Shown here: positions 1-8,775 of the stretch, one piece after another
Numbering within the stretch: position 1 is the stretch's first letter
Layout of the letters: every line of letters starts with the position of its first letter
Source: Planctomycetia bacterium
GTDB lineage: Bacteria > Planctomycetota > Planctomycetia > Pirellulales > PNKZ01
Direction of reading: 5' to 3'
NCBI GenBank assembly: GCA_021413845.1
Contig: JAIOPP010000077.1
Location: forward strand, 1 to 40,723
DNA: 40,723 bases
Position numbers and translations under genes: made by a program
Notes under the pieces: generated by a model
Told to the model about the DNA's origin: nothing
The model's database searches: none
Seen by the model: only the letters and a program-made list of their open reading frames with translations

Positions 1-66
1 TGCGTCCCCTGTCCGCAGTCGCACGCCGCCAAAATCTGACGACGGAATTCCTTCGAGTAAATCATC

Positions 67-83
67 GATCACCTCCGGTGATC
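67..83. repeat. Short perfect inverted repeat, possible hairpin
   Basis: GATCACC and GGTGATC form a perfect 7-bp stem around a 3-base loop. No T-tract follows, so a classical intrinsic terminator is not supported. It could be an operator or the end of an upstream transcript. Confidence 0.3.
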
Positions 84-189
84 GCCTAGCCTACTCAACT
101 CCCGCCGATCGCGCTACGGCAATTTGGGATGCGCTCTAGGTCGTGTCGCGACGGAACGATTGCGACGTGGAGCGTCTTACCGAGCCGAT

Positions 190-218
190 TTGCAAACGGC
201 AATCTGCGAGCTTATAAA
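190..218 (+). promoter_or_regulatory. Sigma70-like promoter candidate for the large operon
   Basis: TTGCAA (190-195) and TATAAA (213-218) are separated by exactly 17 bases. They match the consensus boxes at 4 of 6 and 5 of 6 positions. The site lies about 110 bases upstream of the first operon start codon, in an otherwise GC-rich region. Planctomycete promoters are not well defined, so this is a motif match only. Confidence 0.4.
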
Positions 219-331
219 AGTGAGTGCATTTACCCTCGCATGCGAATGCGTGGCTGTCTCGTCCCCGCCTTTCGTCGCTCCAGCGACCAGTCCGATTTGC
301 CTCCGCGATCCGCCCTTCGGAACGTTAGCTT

Positions 332-3300
332 ATGAGCGAAGCCGCGATGCGCACCGATTCGCCTGCGACGTTGCTCGGCGAGAATCCTCGTCTGCGGCAG
401 GTCCGCTTGCTCGTCGACGGCAACATGCGGCGCTGGAAACTCCTCACGCTGCTCGAAGGTTTCGGGTTCGCCGTTTCGATTCTGCTGGCATACCTGTTGG
501 TGGTCGTGTGGCTCGACGATACCTTTCATCTCCCGCGTCTCGGCCGCATTCTTGCCGGGTCGGGCTTGTTGATCGGCTTGGCGGTTATCGCCGTCGGGCT
601 CGTTCGTCGTCGCCGTCGGTTGCGGATGTCGGAAGATCAGGTTGCGCTGGCGATCGAGCGTCGCACGCAAGGCGGCTTGCAGAATCGATTGATCAATGCT
701 CTGCAACTCGCTCGGACGACCGATGCGAGCTCGCTGGAGATTAGCCGCGCGGTGATCGAGGAGAACGTCGCGGGGATGCAGCGGCTCAAGTTGGAGCAAG
801 CCGCGGCGTTGAGCCCGGCGTTGGTGCGCGTCGGCGTCGCCGGTTTGCTGGTCGTCGTTGCCGCAGGATTCTACTATCGGCAGCCCGGTCGGTTTACGAA
901 CTCCGCACAACGCATTTTGCTTCCGTTCGTCGATGTCGAGCCGATTTATCGTACGACTCTCAGCGTAACGCCCGGCGATATCGAAATAGCGGGAGATGTC
1001 GAGATTTCGATCGCTATCGAAGGGGTGCGACCGACCGAATTATTGCTCATGAACGAAAGCGCCGGGAAACGGTCGGACTCGACCATCCCCGTCCCGCCTC
1101 AAGGGGTCGTTCGTCATACGATCCGTGATGTGCGTCAAACGCAGCTCTACGCCGTTCGCGGCGGCGACTTCACTACTCCCTTCTATCGGATCACGGTCCC
1201 GACTCCTGCGAACGTCAGTCTGCTCACGGCACGATATCGGTATCCCGAGTACAGTGGCCTAGCCCCGCGGACGACCGAGAGCGCCGCCGGCGATCTCGAA
1301 GGCTTGAGCGGCACCGAGGTCGAGCTCACGTTCGACTTCGATTCGCCCTGCGCCGAAGCGACGATGTGCATCGAGCGTCGCTCCACAGCTGAGAAAAAGA
1401 TAGACGACAAACGCTCGGCCCCGCCGGTCGAACGCCTCGCGCTCCGGAGTGTCTCGCCCGTTCGATTCACCGGCAAGCTCGTGTTGCGCGATCAAGCGGA
1501 GTATCGCGTCGAATCGCGTCGATCCGAGCGCGCACCGTTCGTCGGCCGAGCCTACCCGATTCGAATTCTTTCCGACATCGAGCCGCAACTCCAACTCACC
1601 GGCTTCGACGGCAAGTCCGAGACGACGATCGACGCGGTCTTGCCCTATCGCGCCGTCGCTTCCGACGACTGGGGCCTCACCGAAGTCGGGCTCTTTATTC
1701 GTCGGCTAGGTACGACCTCGCCGGCGACCGTCGCGACCGACTCGGCGACGAAACTCTCGGACGCGAAGGGGGCCACCGTCGCGAGCGGTCCCGCTTGGGA
1801 AAAGATCGAGCTCTGGTCGATCGACGGCAAGAAGGAGTTCGACCACGCCGGCGACCTCACGCTCTTGTCGCTGGCCGCCGCGGAAGGAGAACGGATCGAG
1901 CTCGCGCTTCGAGGCCGCGACCGCGACCCGGCGAAAGCCGAGCGCTGGACCGAAGGCACCGTTTATTCATTGAGCATCGGCGGCGATGCGGCGGCGTTAC
2001 AGCTGCTCTACGAGCGCATCCTGCGTACCGAAACGGAGCTTAAGCAGGTGCTCGCCGAACAGCGGCGCATCCTCGTGCAAACCGTCGATTGGTTGCGCAA
2101 ACTCGATGGCGAAGGGGGCCTCAAGTGGGACGACCCGAAGAACATCACGGCCCTGCATACCGGAGTCGGCGAGCTGACGAAGCAACAGGCCGCGCTGCGT
2201 GCCAAGAGCGGCGCCGCGGCCCGCGCGATGCCGACCGAAGCGGGGAGCCTCCAGATGTCGGTCGGGCTCTTGGCCGACACCGAGATGGTCCGCGCCGAGC
2301 GGATCTTCGAGAGCCTTCCTACGCGCGACCTCTTGCAAGCCAAACGCTCGGCGATCGCCGACGCGCAGCTGACCGAGCAGCGCACGATCGTGAGTTTACA
2401 ACAGATCCTCGACGGCTATGCGACGTTTCGCTTCGAGTGGGAGCTCGATCACCTGACCGGCTTCGCGAAGATGCTCGCCGAGCGTCAAACGGCGCTGCAC
2501 GAGACGTCGTTGATCAACGCGGCGCGTCCACGCGATAAGCCGAGCGAGCCGTGGCAAGCGTCGGCCGTCCGTCGCCAAGAAAAGCTCACGGAGCTCGTCG
2601 CGCTCGTCGAAACCGGCTTCATCGGTATCGGGGAGAAACTCGCGGATGCGGCGCCGGAAGGCAGCGATGCCTCGCTGGCGACGGCATTCACGACCGCCGG
2701 CGAAGCAGCAGGCGCGGGAGAACTGACCGCGGCGCTCGCCCAATCGGCCGAACTGTTGAAAGCCGGAAAATGGAACGACGCGGCCTCTCGGCAGCAGGTT
2801 GCCGCCGCCAAGCTAACGGCACTTCACGACGCGCTCCGCAAAGCGCAGGTCGACGCGGCGCAAGCGGCGCTGAAGGCTCTCGAAGAAATGGCGAAGGGCG
2901 ACGTCGCCGCGCAGCAAGCAATCGAGAAACTCAAGGCCGGCACCGACAAACAGTTCGGCCTGTTGCCCGAGAAGATGCCGGTGAAAGACCTGATCGAGAT
3001 GCGCGAGAAGCTCGACCTCGATAAAAAGGGAGGCCCGCAGGAGAAAACCGGCAAGGTTACCGACTACACGGTCAGCGCCAAAACGATCGAAAGCCTGAAT
3101 CGGCCCGATGGCGGGAAGCGACAGGACTTCGACGTTCTCAAGCTCGGCGGCTCGAAAGGACAAAAAACGCCGAGCTACCCGGGAACGTCCGACACCGAAT
3201 CGAACGTCGTCAACGCGCCGGTGCAAGAAGAATTGAAGGATCTCGTCGGCGCGCTGCTCGAAGAAGCCGATGAGATGCAAAAGAACTTCGAAACATCGAC

Positions 3301-4132
3301 CCTCAACACGGCGTTCAACATCAATGAAGCCGGGGAGGTCGGCAAGCTCGGCGGCGATATGAACTCGTTCGCCGCCGCCGCCACGACCGGCAATAAGAAG
3401 CCCCCCACGCGCAACGTCGGCGGCGCATCGCGCTCCGGCCGTCGCGGAGCGCGAGCCCACGGCGTAGTCGTCGGCGATGAGTCGGTCAATCGGCGCGGGC
3501 GCGATCAGGTGCAGGAAGGCCAAGAGCGCGTCGCCGATCAGGCCGGGCTCATCAAAGAAACTATGAGCGGCGATCCGCAGAATGACACTTCGACCGGCGT
3601 GGGGGGCAAGCGCGTGCAGTCCGACGACACGAAGTTCAGCACGGCGAACGTCGGCAAATGGACCGACGACATGGCGAATCGGATGGGAAAGCCGCAGAAC
3701 AAGAACTATATCGTCGAACGGCAGGACGGCCGGATGGATCCGCAAGTCGCCGAGATGCTGCGCGACATGACGAGCCGACACGAGCAGATCATCGAGCGCG
3801 TGAAGGCGATTCGGAAAGAGCTGAAGAACCTCTATCTTCCTACGGATCATCTCGACGCGATCCTCGCCGAGCTGCAAGGTCAGCTCGATCAACTCAAGGA
3901 GCGACCGACGGCCGAAGTGTTCCGTCTGCAGAACGAAACGCTCGATAAACTACGCGGCACGGTGCGTGTGTTCCAGCAGCCGGCCTCCGGCTTTCAGCCG
4001 AGCTTGCCGCGCGAGCAAGTCGTGCGCGGTCGTGTGTTGGACGACGCCGATCGCCCGCCGCCGCCGGAATACGCCGAGGCCATCAAACGCTACTACGAGC
4101 GGCTCAGCAGCGGCGCGGGTGCGAAACCGTGA
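332..4132 (+). CDS. Large membrane-anchored coiled-coil protein (DUF4175-like)
   Basis: This 1266-residue protein has hydrophobic segments near residues 38-60, 73-90 and 162-181. A long periplasmic-type region follows: beta-rich to about residue 560, then largely alpha-helical and Ala/Glu/Lys/Gln-rich. Residues about 950-1110 are a Gly/Asn/Asp-rich linker, and the C-terminus is again helical, with heptad-like stretches around 1130-1210. Two or three N-terminal membrane segments followed by a huge helical domain is the layout of DUF4175-type proteins that accompany MoxR/VWA clusters; the assignment rests on layout and context, not on a signature motif. The start at 332 has no strong ribosome site; Met6 (347) is an alternative. 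It is the first gene of the operon, and its stop overlaps the next gene's GTG start. Inference: a scaffold or tether in the envelope machine encoded downstream. Confidence 0.75.
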   Translation: MSEAAMRTDSPATLLGENPRLRQVRLLVDGNMRRWKLLTLLEGFGFAVSILLAYLLVVVWLDDTFHLPRLGRILAGSGLLIGLAVIAVGLVRRRRRLRMSEDQVALAIERRTQGGLQNRLINALQLARTTDASSLEISRAVIEENVAGMQRLKLEQAAALSPALVRVGVAGLLVVVAAGFYYRQPGRFTNSAQRILLPFVDVEPIYRTTLSVTPGDIEIAGDVEISIAIEGVRPTELLLMNESAGKRSDSTIPVPPQGVVRHTIRDVRQTQLYAVRGGDFTTPFYRITVPTPANVSLLTARYRYPEYSGLAPRTTESAAGDLEGLSGTEVELTFDFDSPCAEATMCIERRSTAEKKIDDKRSAPPVERLALRSVSPVRFTGKLVLRDQAEYRVESRRSERAPFVGRAYPIRILSDIEPQLQLTGFDGKSETTIDAVLPYRAVASDDWGLTEVGLFIRRLGTTSPATVATDSATKLSDAKGATVASGPAWEKIELWSIDGKKEFDHAGDLTLLSLAAAEGERIELALRGRDRDPAKAERWTEGTVYSLSIGGDAAALQLLYERILRTETELKQVLAEQRRILVQTVDWLRKLDGEGGLKWDDPKNITALHTGVGELTKQQAALRAKSGAAARAMPTEAGSLQMSVGLLADTEMVRAERIFESLPTRDLLQAKRSAIADAQLTEQRTIVSLQQILDGYATFRFEWELDHLTGFAKMLAERQTALHETSLINAARPRDKPSEPWQASAVRRQEKLTELVALVETGFIGIGEKLADAAPEGSDASLATAFTTAGEAAGAGELTAALAQSAELLKAGKWNDAASRQQVAAAKLTALHDALRKAQVDAAQAALKALEEMAKGDVAAQQAIEKLKAGTDKQFGLLPEKMPVKDLIEMREKLDLDKKGGPQEKTGKVTDYTVSAKTIESLNRPDGGKRQDFDVLKLGGSKGQKTPSYPGTSDTESNVVNAPVQEELKDLVGALLEEADEMQKNFETSTLNTAFNINEAGEVGKLGGDMNSFAAAATTGNKKPPTRNVGGASRSGRRGARAHGVVVGDESVNRRGRDQVQEGQERVADQAGLIKETMSGDPQNDTSTGVGGKRVQSDDTKFSTANVGKWTDDMANRMGKPQNKNYIVERQDGRMDPQVAEMLRDMTSRHEQIIERVKAIRKELKNLYLPTDHLDAILAELQGQLDQLKERPTAEVFRLQNETLDKLRGTVRVFQQPASGFQPSLPREQVVRGRVLDDADRPPPPEYAEAIKRYYERLSSGAGAKP

Positions 4133-5400
4133 CCGGCGCTCGAATTCTTTTCATCGTGATGCTCCTGCCGGTGGCGTCGACTTCGCTCGACGGCCGCCCG
4201 ACGCGCGCCCAATCGCCGGCTCTTTCGCCGATCGTGACGAAGCGCGAAGTGTCGCTGGTCGGCAAGCCCGGCACGCTTGACGTGCTGACCAAGGTGCCGG
4301 CCGCGTCGGCGTTCGTTTCGGTCGTCAGCGATACGTCCGGCGTGCTCGCTGTCGCTCATGCGCCGCAGCCGACCGTCACGAAGGCGATGCCGGGCGACTA
4401 CGAGATCACGAACGATCCCGATGTGACGCTCTATCGGTTGGATGCGAAGGGAGAACTCGGCGCGACGACGTCGATTCGCCTGCCGCGTGCGCCGAAGCTC
4501 GCCGCGCGTCGGCACTACCCCCTCGCACTCGCGGCGCATCCCAAGCTGCCGCTCTTGTACGTTTGGCAAGATGTGATCGTGTCCGGCGAAGCATCCCCGG
4601 CGAAACCGGATCCGACCGACGATTTCGCCGGCGACGGGTTCCGGCATCTTCACGTGTACGATCTCTCGTCGCCCGAGCCTCGGCTCGTGCAAAGTGCGCT
4701 CGGCGGCGAGAGCTTCTCGCGCGGCAACTACGCCGCCGCGCTCGCTTTCGATCGCAATGCCGGCCGGCTGTTCCTCCCCAACCTGCAACGGCGCATTAAG
4801 ACCGGCTTCGCGACGGCGATCGGCTACATCAAGCTCCGCGACGACGGCAAGCTGGTCGACGACTCGCCGGCGGCGGAGCCCGACGCCGCGAAGGTCTCGC
4901 TGTACGGCGAGTCGCCATGCGGGCTCGGTTTTCTCAATCTTTCCGATACGCGCACGATCGTCTGCGCAGGGCTCGGCCCCGCGACGTGGGACGAAGCGAA
5001 TCGGCGCGGGCAATTGAGCGTGATGACGTTCTTTCCCACGGTGGGCGGCGGCTATCGCTACCGGATGGTTCAGCACCCGACTCTGCCGGTCTTGTTTCTC
5101 ACCGGACTCGGCGGCAACTATGTCTTTCGTGTCGAGCACGTCGACGGCTTCATGACGATGTTCCCGCAGCGCGGCCTGCTTCCCGATGCGGTGCTCACCT
5201 CGCCGCCGGTGATCGTCGGCAAACGCCCGTTCGTGGCTTGCTACAGTTTGGGGGTCTTGCATCTGCTGGGGTTCGACGCCGAAGGGTATTTCAACGGCGA
5301 GCGAACAGACATTCCCTTGTCGACGCGCAAGGTCGAAGCGTTGGCGTACTCTGCGAAGTACGATCGGCTCTACGTGACGCATGAGGAGGCGAAGAAGTGA
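4129..5400 (+). CDS. Exported beta-propeller-like protein
   Basis: This 423-residue protein begins at a GTG that overlaps the previous stop (GTGA), indicating translational coupling. Residues 1-28 look like a Sec signal peptide: a short positive start, a hydrophobic core and an Ala-containing end. The mature part has repeated short beta segments of the type hydrophobic run, small residues, then Leu-Tyr-Val (for example LLYVWQD, RLFLPN, VLFLTG, RLYVTH). This is the pattern of WD40/YVTN-like propellers, although no blade motif is strong enough to name a family. The final blade (near LYVTHEE) runs to the C-terminus. The stop again overlaps the next gene. Function is unknown; a binding or scaffold role outside the cytoplasm fits. 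Confidence 0.7.
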   Translation: MTGARILFIVMLLPVASTSLDGRPTRAQSPALSPIVTKREVSLVGKPGTLDVLTKVPAASAFVSVVSDTSGVLAVAHAPQPTVTKAMPGDYEITNDPDVTLYRLDAKGELGATTSIRLPRAPKLAARRHYPLALAAHPKLPLLYVWQDVIVSGEASPAKPDPTDDFAGDGFRHLHVYDLSSPEPRLVQSALGGESFSRGNYAAALAFDRNAGRLFLPNLQRRIKTGFATAIGYIKLRDDGKLVDDSPAAEPDAAKVSLYGESPCGLGFLNLSDTRTIVCAGLGPATWDEANRRGQLSVMTFFPTVGGGYRYRMVQHPTLPVLFLTGLGGNYVFRVEHVDGFMTMFPQRGLLPDAVLTSPPVIVGKRPFVACYSLGVLHLLGFDAEGYFNGERTDIPLSTRKVEALAYSAKYDRLYVTHEEAKK

Positions 5401-6062
5401 CCCTCGCTCGACGACGCTTCCCGTACTTCTCGATGTTCGCGGCGCTTGCGTGCGCGGCGGCGTCGGCTTGCGCGGTCTCGGCGCGGACGATCGAGCTCAC
5501 CGATTTCGATTGCGATCGCATGGCGGTCATCAGCCCGCAGATTCCGCTGTCGGGTTGGGCCGGCGCCGAGAACGTGCCGGGGCAGTTCACTTCGTCGCTC
5601 TTGGATCTCCAAGGACAGCGGGTGTTTCTCGTGCGGTATCCGCTCGATCGCATCCCGACCGGCCAGCGAATCGTGCGGGCCGAGTGGATCGTACCCGTCG
5701 ATCTGATCGCCGGTGCCGGCGAAGCGAAGATTTATGTGCGGCGTGTGCTTGGCCCGTGGGGCAAGGGAGTGTGCTACGACTTCCGCACGCGCGTGCCGAA
5801 GCCGGTGCCGTGGGGACAAGCCGGCGCGAGGGGAGTAGCTACCGACCGGGCCGCGCAGCCCACGGCGATCGTTAGTGTCTCGGAAACCGCCGAGGTGACG
5901 ATCAACGTCACGGAAGACGTGGAGCTTTGGAACACCGGCGCCGCGGAAAATCAGGGCTGGCTCATGACGGTCGAACATCCCACGGCTCTCGTCCGATTGG
6001 CTTCGCCCCTCTGGACCGGCGTAGGAAGGTACAAACTCCGGGTGACTTATGAACCGGAATAA
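5397..6062 (+). CDS. Exported DNRLRE-like domain protein
   Basis: This 221-residue protein starts with GTG in a GTGA overlap with the preceding stop. Residues 1-30 form a signal peptide. The mature part reads like one DNRLRE domain, an extracellular beta-sandwich with carbohydrate-binding-like features: VRYPLDRIP and RAEWIVPVD near residues 81-101, AKIYVRRVLGPW near 109-120, then TINVTEDVELW followed by NQGWLM. The pattern of Val-Thr-x-Asp-Val-x-x-Trp, then Asn-x-Gly-Trp, is characteristic of that family. There is no catalytic motif. The domain fills the whole mature protein, so it probably acts as a binding or structural module. Its 3' end overlaps the next gene by 14 bases. Confidence 0.7.
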   Translation: MTLARRRFPYFSMFAALACAAASACAVSARTIELTDFDCDRMAVISPQIPLSGWAGAENVPGQFTSSLLDLQGQRVFLVRYPLDRIPTGQRIVRAEWIVPVDLIAGAGEAKIYVRRVLGPWGKGVCYDFRTRVPKPVPWGQAGARGVATDRAAQPTAIVSVSETAEVTINVTEDVELWNTGAAENQGWLMTVEHPTALVRLASPLWTGVGRYKLRVTYEPE

Positions 6063-8775
6063 GACACCGTCGATTTTCCTCGCGCTCGTCGTGCTCGCGC
6101 TGCTGCCGGGCCGAAGCACGGACGCTGCGCCGCCGAAGATCGAGCCGCCGCATAATCCGGTCGAGGCGATTCCGGCTGATGCGCCTACAGAGCTTGCGCC
6201 GTTTCGCTTGCGCTACGCGTTGCACATCGGCGGCGATCGGACGAAGTCGCCGGCGAAGTCGGTCATCGCCCATTTGCCGACCGGCGGTCGACTACGCAGC
6301 GACGCATCGGACCTCGCGGTCGTCGATGGGACCGGCGCGCGGTTGCCGGTGACCATCTTGTCGCACGACCCGCAGGGGACGACGCTCATCCAGTTTCCGC
6401 GCCGCGGCGATGCCGCTTGGTACTATGCCTTCGCGTCCGCACCGGAAGGGGCGACCTTGCCGCCGACGATCGCGCCTGAGGCGAAGGCCGTGCAGGAAGG
6501 ATTGACGTTCGAGATTCGTCGCTGGGCCGGCGAAGAACTCGGCGACTGGGCGTTGGTGCGGGAAGGACTGACGTCGAGCAAGAACGTGATCGGCAACGGT
6601 CCGGTCGCGGAAGTAATCGAGAACTGCAACCCGATGCGGCCGAATGACCCGTCCAACTACGCCTCCTCGTATCGCGGATTCCTCAACATTCCGACCGACG
6701 GCACCTATCGCTTCTTCCTCAACGCGGAAGACGCGGCGTTTCTCTTCATCGACGGCTTCAAGGTGACCGAACGCACGGGGACCAACGCGCGGATCACCGG
6801 CGCGGTGAAGCTGCGCGAGATCGGCAACGACGTCGAGTTGAAGGCCGGCATTCATCCGTTCGAAGTCCATCATGTGATGGGGAACAATCCGACGGCGATC
6901 GGCTATTGCGCGCTCATGTGGGCGCCGCCCGAGGCGAAGACGTGGGCCTATGTGCCGCACGGCTTGTTCGTGCAGGCCGATTACGCGCGCGTGGCGGGCA
7001 TCGATGAGTCGAAGCATACGGCAGCCGCGGCGTTCGTCTTCGGCATCGACGACACGCTCCGCTCCGGCGACGGCGAGCTCGTGTATCTCGTCGATTTCGC
7101 CGCGATCGGGCCGACGAAGCCGAAAGTCGTGCAGGATCCGAACTCGCTCGTGTGGGATTTCGGTGACGGAACGACGGGCCGCGGCGCGCGGCCGAGCCAC
7201 GTTTACTTCCAAGGAGGCGACTATAACGTCACGCTCACCTCCGGCGGTCTGCCGCCGTATCGCGCGAACGTGCATATTTGGCCCGCGCCGGGGAACACGA
7301 GCCCGAGGTCGCTAGCGAAGACGCTCACGGCGCTGCGCAACTCGGAGTGGGAGAAGCTCGACGCCGAGCGCTTGAACCGGATGTTTCAGTTTCTGCTCGT
7401 CTGCGAGCAGGCCGATCGTTGGGTGCTGATCGACCGTGTGGCCGAAAAGCTGCTGGCGGAGCCGGGCCTGGAGCTCAAGCAAAAAGTCGTCATTCAACGG
7501 ACGCGGATGGAATCGCTGGCGCATCAAGGCAAGGGGGACGAAGCGATCAAACTCGGCGAGAAGATTCTGACCGAGTTCGGTCGGGTGCCGAGCTTGCAGG
7601 TGGGGATTAAGCTCGAGACGGCGCAGATTTATCATCGGCATCTGAAGAAGTTCGACGACGCTGCCGCTCAATACGAAAAGATCGTGAATGAGAACCGGCG
7701 GGTCGAGCATCCCGACGTGCGCGTGGCGGCGATTCGTTGGGGGGATCTGTACGCGGAAACCGGCGATCTGCGCCGCGCCGGCGAATGTTATCGGATGGCG
7801 AACGCGCTCGGCGGGCAGGCCTTCGCGGAGTCGTCGCTGACCGGCGCCGTGACGCGCGGTGGATTGTTACGGATGGCCGAGCAACGTCTGAAGGCCGGCG
7901 ACATCCAACAAACGCGGCATCTACTCGAACGGATCGAGCTCAATTATCCGGAAGAGAAACTCGAAGGGCTGTACCGCGTATTGCGCGCCGAAGCCGATCG
8001 CCGGACCGGACGCTATGAAGAAGCGCTGCGCAACTACGAAATTCTCTTGAAGCTCTCGCAATGGTCGGGCTTTCACGACCGCGCGCTGCATGGGATGGCC
8101 GACACCTACTTCCGGTTGAATGATTACGTGAAAGCGACGGAGTGGCTCGATCTGCTGGAGAAGTCGTATCCGAAGTTCTACGAGAAGCAGAAGCTCGCGG
8201 ACTTTCGCAAGTTGGTGCGCGAACGCAAGGCCAGGGCCGAGGCTTTAGCGGCGCTGAAGCAAGGAGGCGCGGAGTTCGCCGATGTGTTGTGCGGCTTCGA
8301 GCCGGAAGAAAAGGAAGCCTGGGGGAAGCCGCTGTATTTTAAGGTCGGCGGCGGGCTCGGAATCGCCGGGCCGCACGTCGGCGTCGGGATCAACTTTCCG
8401 ACGTACTACTCGTACTTCGACATGTCGCGCGAGATTCCGGTGTTGCCGGGCGGTGAGTACTGGATCGAGATGTGGTACCGCGAGACGCTGATGCCGATGA
8501 ACATGGCGCCGCACCTGCACATGTACTTGCTCGACGAAAAGAAGTCGACGGACACGCTCCATCAAGGAACGAGCCAAGTCGAGCGAAGCTACAGCGGCTG
8601 GCGCAAGGTCGGCTTTCCGATGCAGGTGCCGCTCTCGGCCTCGAGCGGATCGGCGGCCTTTACGATCCGCCAAGTCGCCGGCGTGTTCGAGTTCGACGGG
8701 CTGGCGATCTACGCGGTTACCGATCAGCAAGCGGACGCGCTCAACAACTTCTTAAAGGGGGCCGACACGGAATGA
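6049..8775 (+). CDS. Exported PA14-PKD-TPR multidomain protein
   Basis: This 908-residue protein has a signal peptide (residues 1-27, ending near TDAAPP). A PA14-like domain spans about 145-290, with the typical core where a tyrosine-phenylalanine segment after DGTY precedes DAAFLFIDG. A PKD domain follows at about 335-405, with the diagnostic WDFGDGT and a later HVY and YNVTLT. From about 430 to 710 there are helix-turn-helix repeats of TPR type (for example GDEAIKLGEKIL, DAAAQYEKIV, GRYEEALRNYEILL). The final 170 residues are beta-rich with several Trp and Tyr, like a jelly-roll binding module. PA14 and PKD bind glycans or mediate adhesion, and TPRs bind proteins. The start overlaps the upstream gene, and the stop forms an ATGA overlap with the next. 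Inference: a surface-binding component. Confidence 0.85.
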   Translation: MNRNKTPSIFLALVVLALLPGRSTDAAPPKIEPPHNPVEAIPADAPTELAPFRLRYALHIGGDRTKSPAKSVIAHLPTGGRLRSDASDLAVVDGTGARLPVTILSHDPQGTTLIQFPRRGDAAWYYAFASAPEGATLPPTIAPEAKAVQEGLTFEIRRWAGEELGDWALVREGLTSSKNVIGNGPVAEVIENCNPMRPNDPSNYASSYRGFLNIPTDGTYRFFLNAEDAAFLFIDGFKVTERTGTNARITGAVKLREIGNDVELKAGIHPFEVHHVMGNNPTAIGYCALMWAPPEAKTWAYVPHGLFVQADYARVAGIDESKHTAAAAFVFGIDDTLRSGDGELVYLVDFAAIGPTKPKVVQDPNSLVWDFGDGTTGRGARPSHVYFQGGDYNVTLTSGGLPPYRANVHIWPAPGNTSPRSLAKTLTALRNSEWEKLDAERLNRMFQFLLVCEQADRWVLIDRVAEKLLAEPGLELKQKVVIQRTRMESLAHQGKGDEAIKLGEKILTEFGRVPSLQVGIKLETAQIYHRHLKKFDDAAAQYEKIVNENRRVEHPDVRVAAIRWGDLYAETGDLRRAGECYRMANALGGQAFAESSLTGAVTRGGLLRMAEQRLKAGDIQQTRHLLERIELNYPEEKLEGLYRVLRAEADRRTGRYEEALRNYEILLKLSQWSGFHDRALHGMADTYFRLNDYVKATEWLDLLEKSYPKFYEKQKLADFRKLVRERKARAEALAALKQGGAEFADVLCGFEPEEKEAWGKPLYFKVGGGLGIAGPHVGVGINFPTYYSYFDMSREIPVLPGGEYWIEMWYRETLMPMNMAPHLHMYLLDEKKSTDTLHQGTSQVERSYSGWRKVGFPMQVPLSASSGSAAFTIRQVAGVFEFDGLAIYAVTDQQADALNNFLKGADTE

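Larger units (their letters stand above)
1..331. other. Intergenic region upstream of the large operon
   Basis: No convincing coding sequence is seen in these 331 bases; the open frames crossing them are out of register with the following gene and do not read like protein. The region holds a perfect 7-bp inverted repeat at 67-83 and a sigma70-like promoter candidate at 190-218. The rest is probably the 3' flank of an unseen upstream gene plus the leader of the operon. Confidence 0.6.

Noticed and set aside
2813-3892. Long 359-codon open frame on the - strand inside the first large gene
   Set aside because: It is antisense to the coiled-coil gene; its His/Asp/Leu-rich translation is typical of a shadow frame in GC-rich DNA and has no domain or signal.
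4093-5382. 429-codon open frame on the - strand opposite the beta-propeller-like gene
   Set aside because: The + strand frame has a signal peptide and coupled start and stop; the antisense product is Arg/His-rich without recognisable structure.
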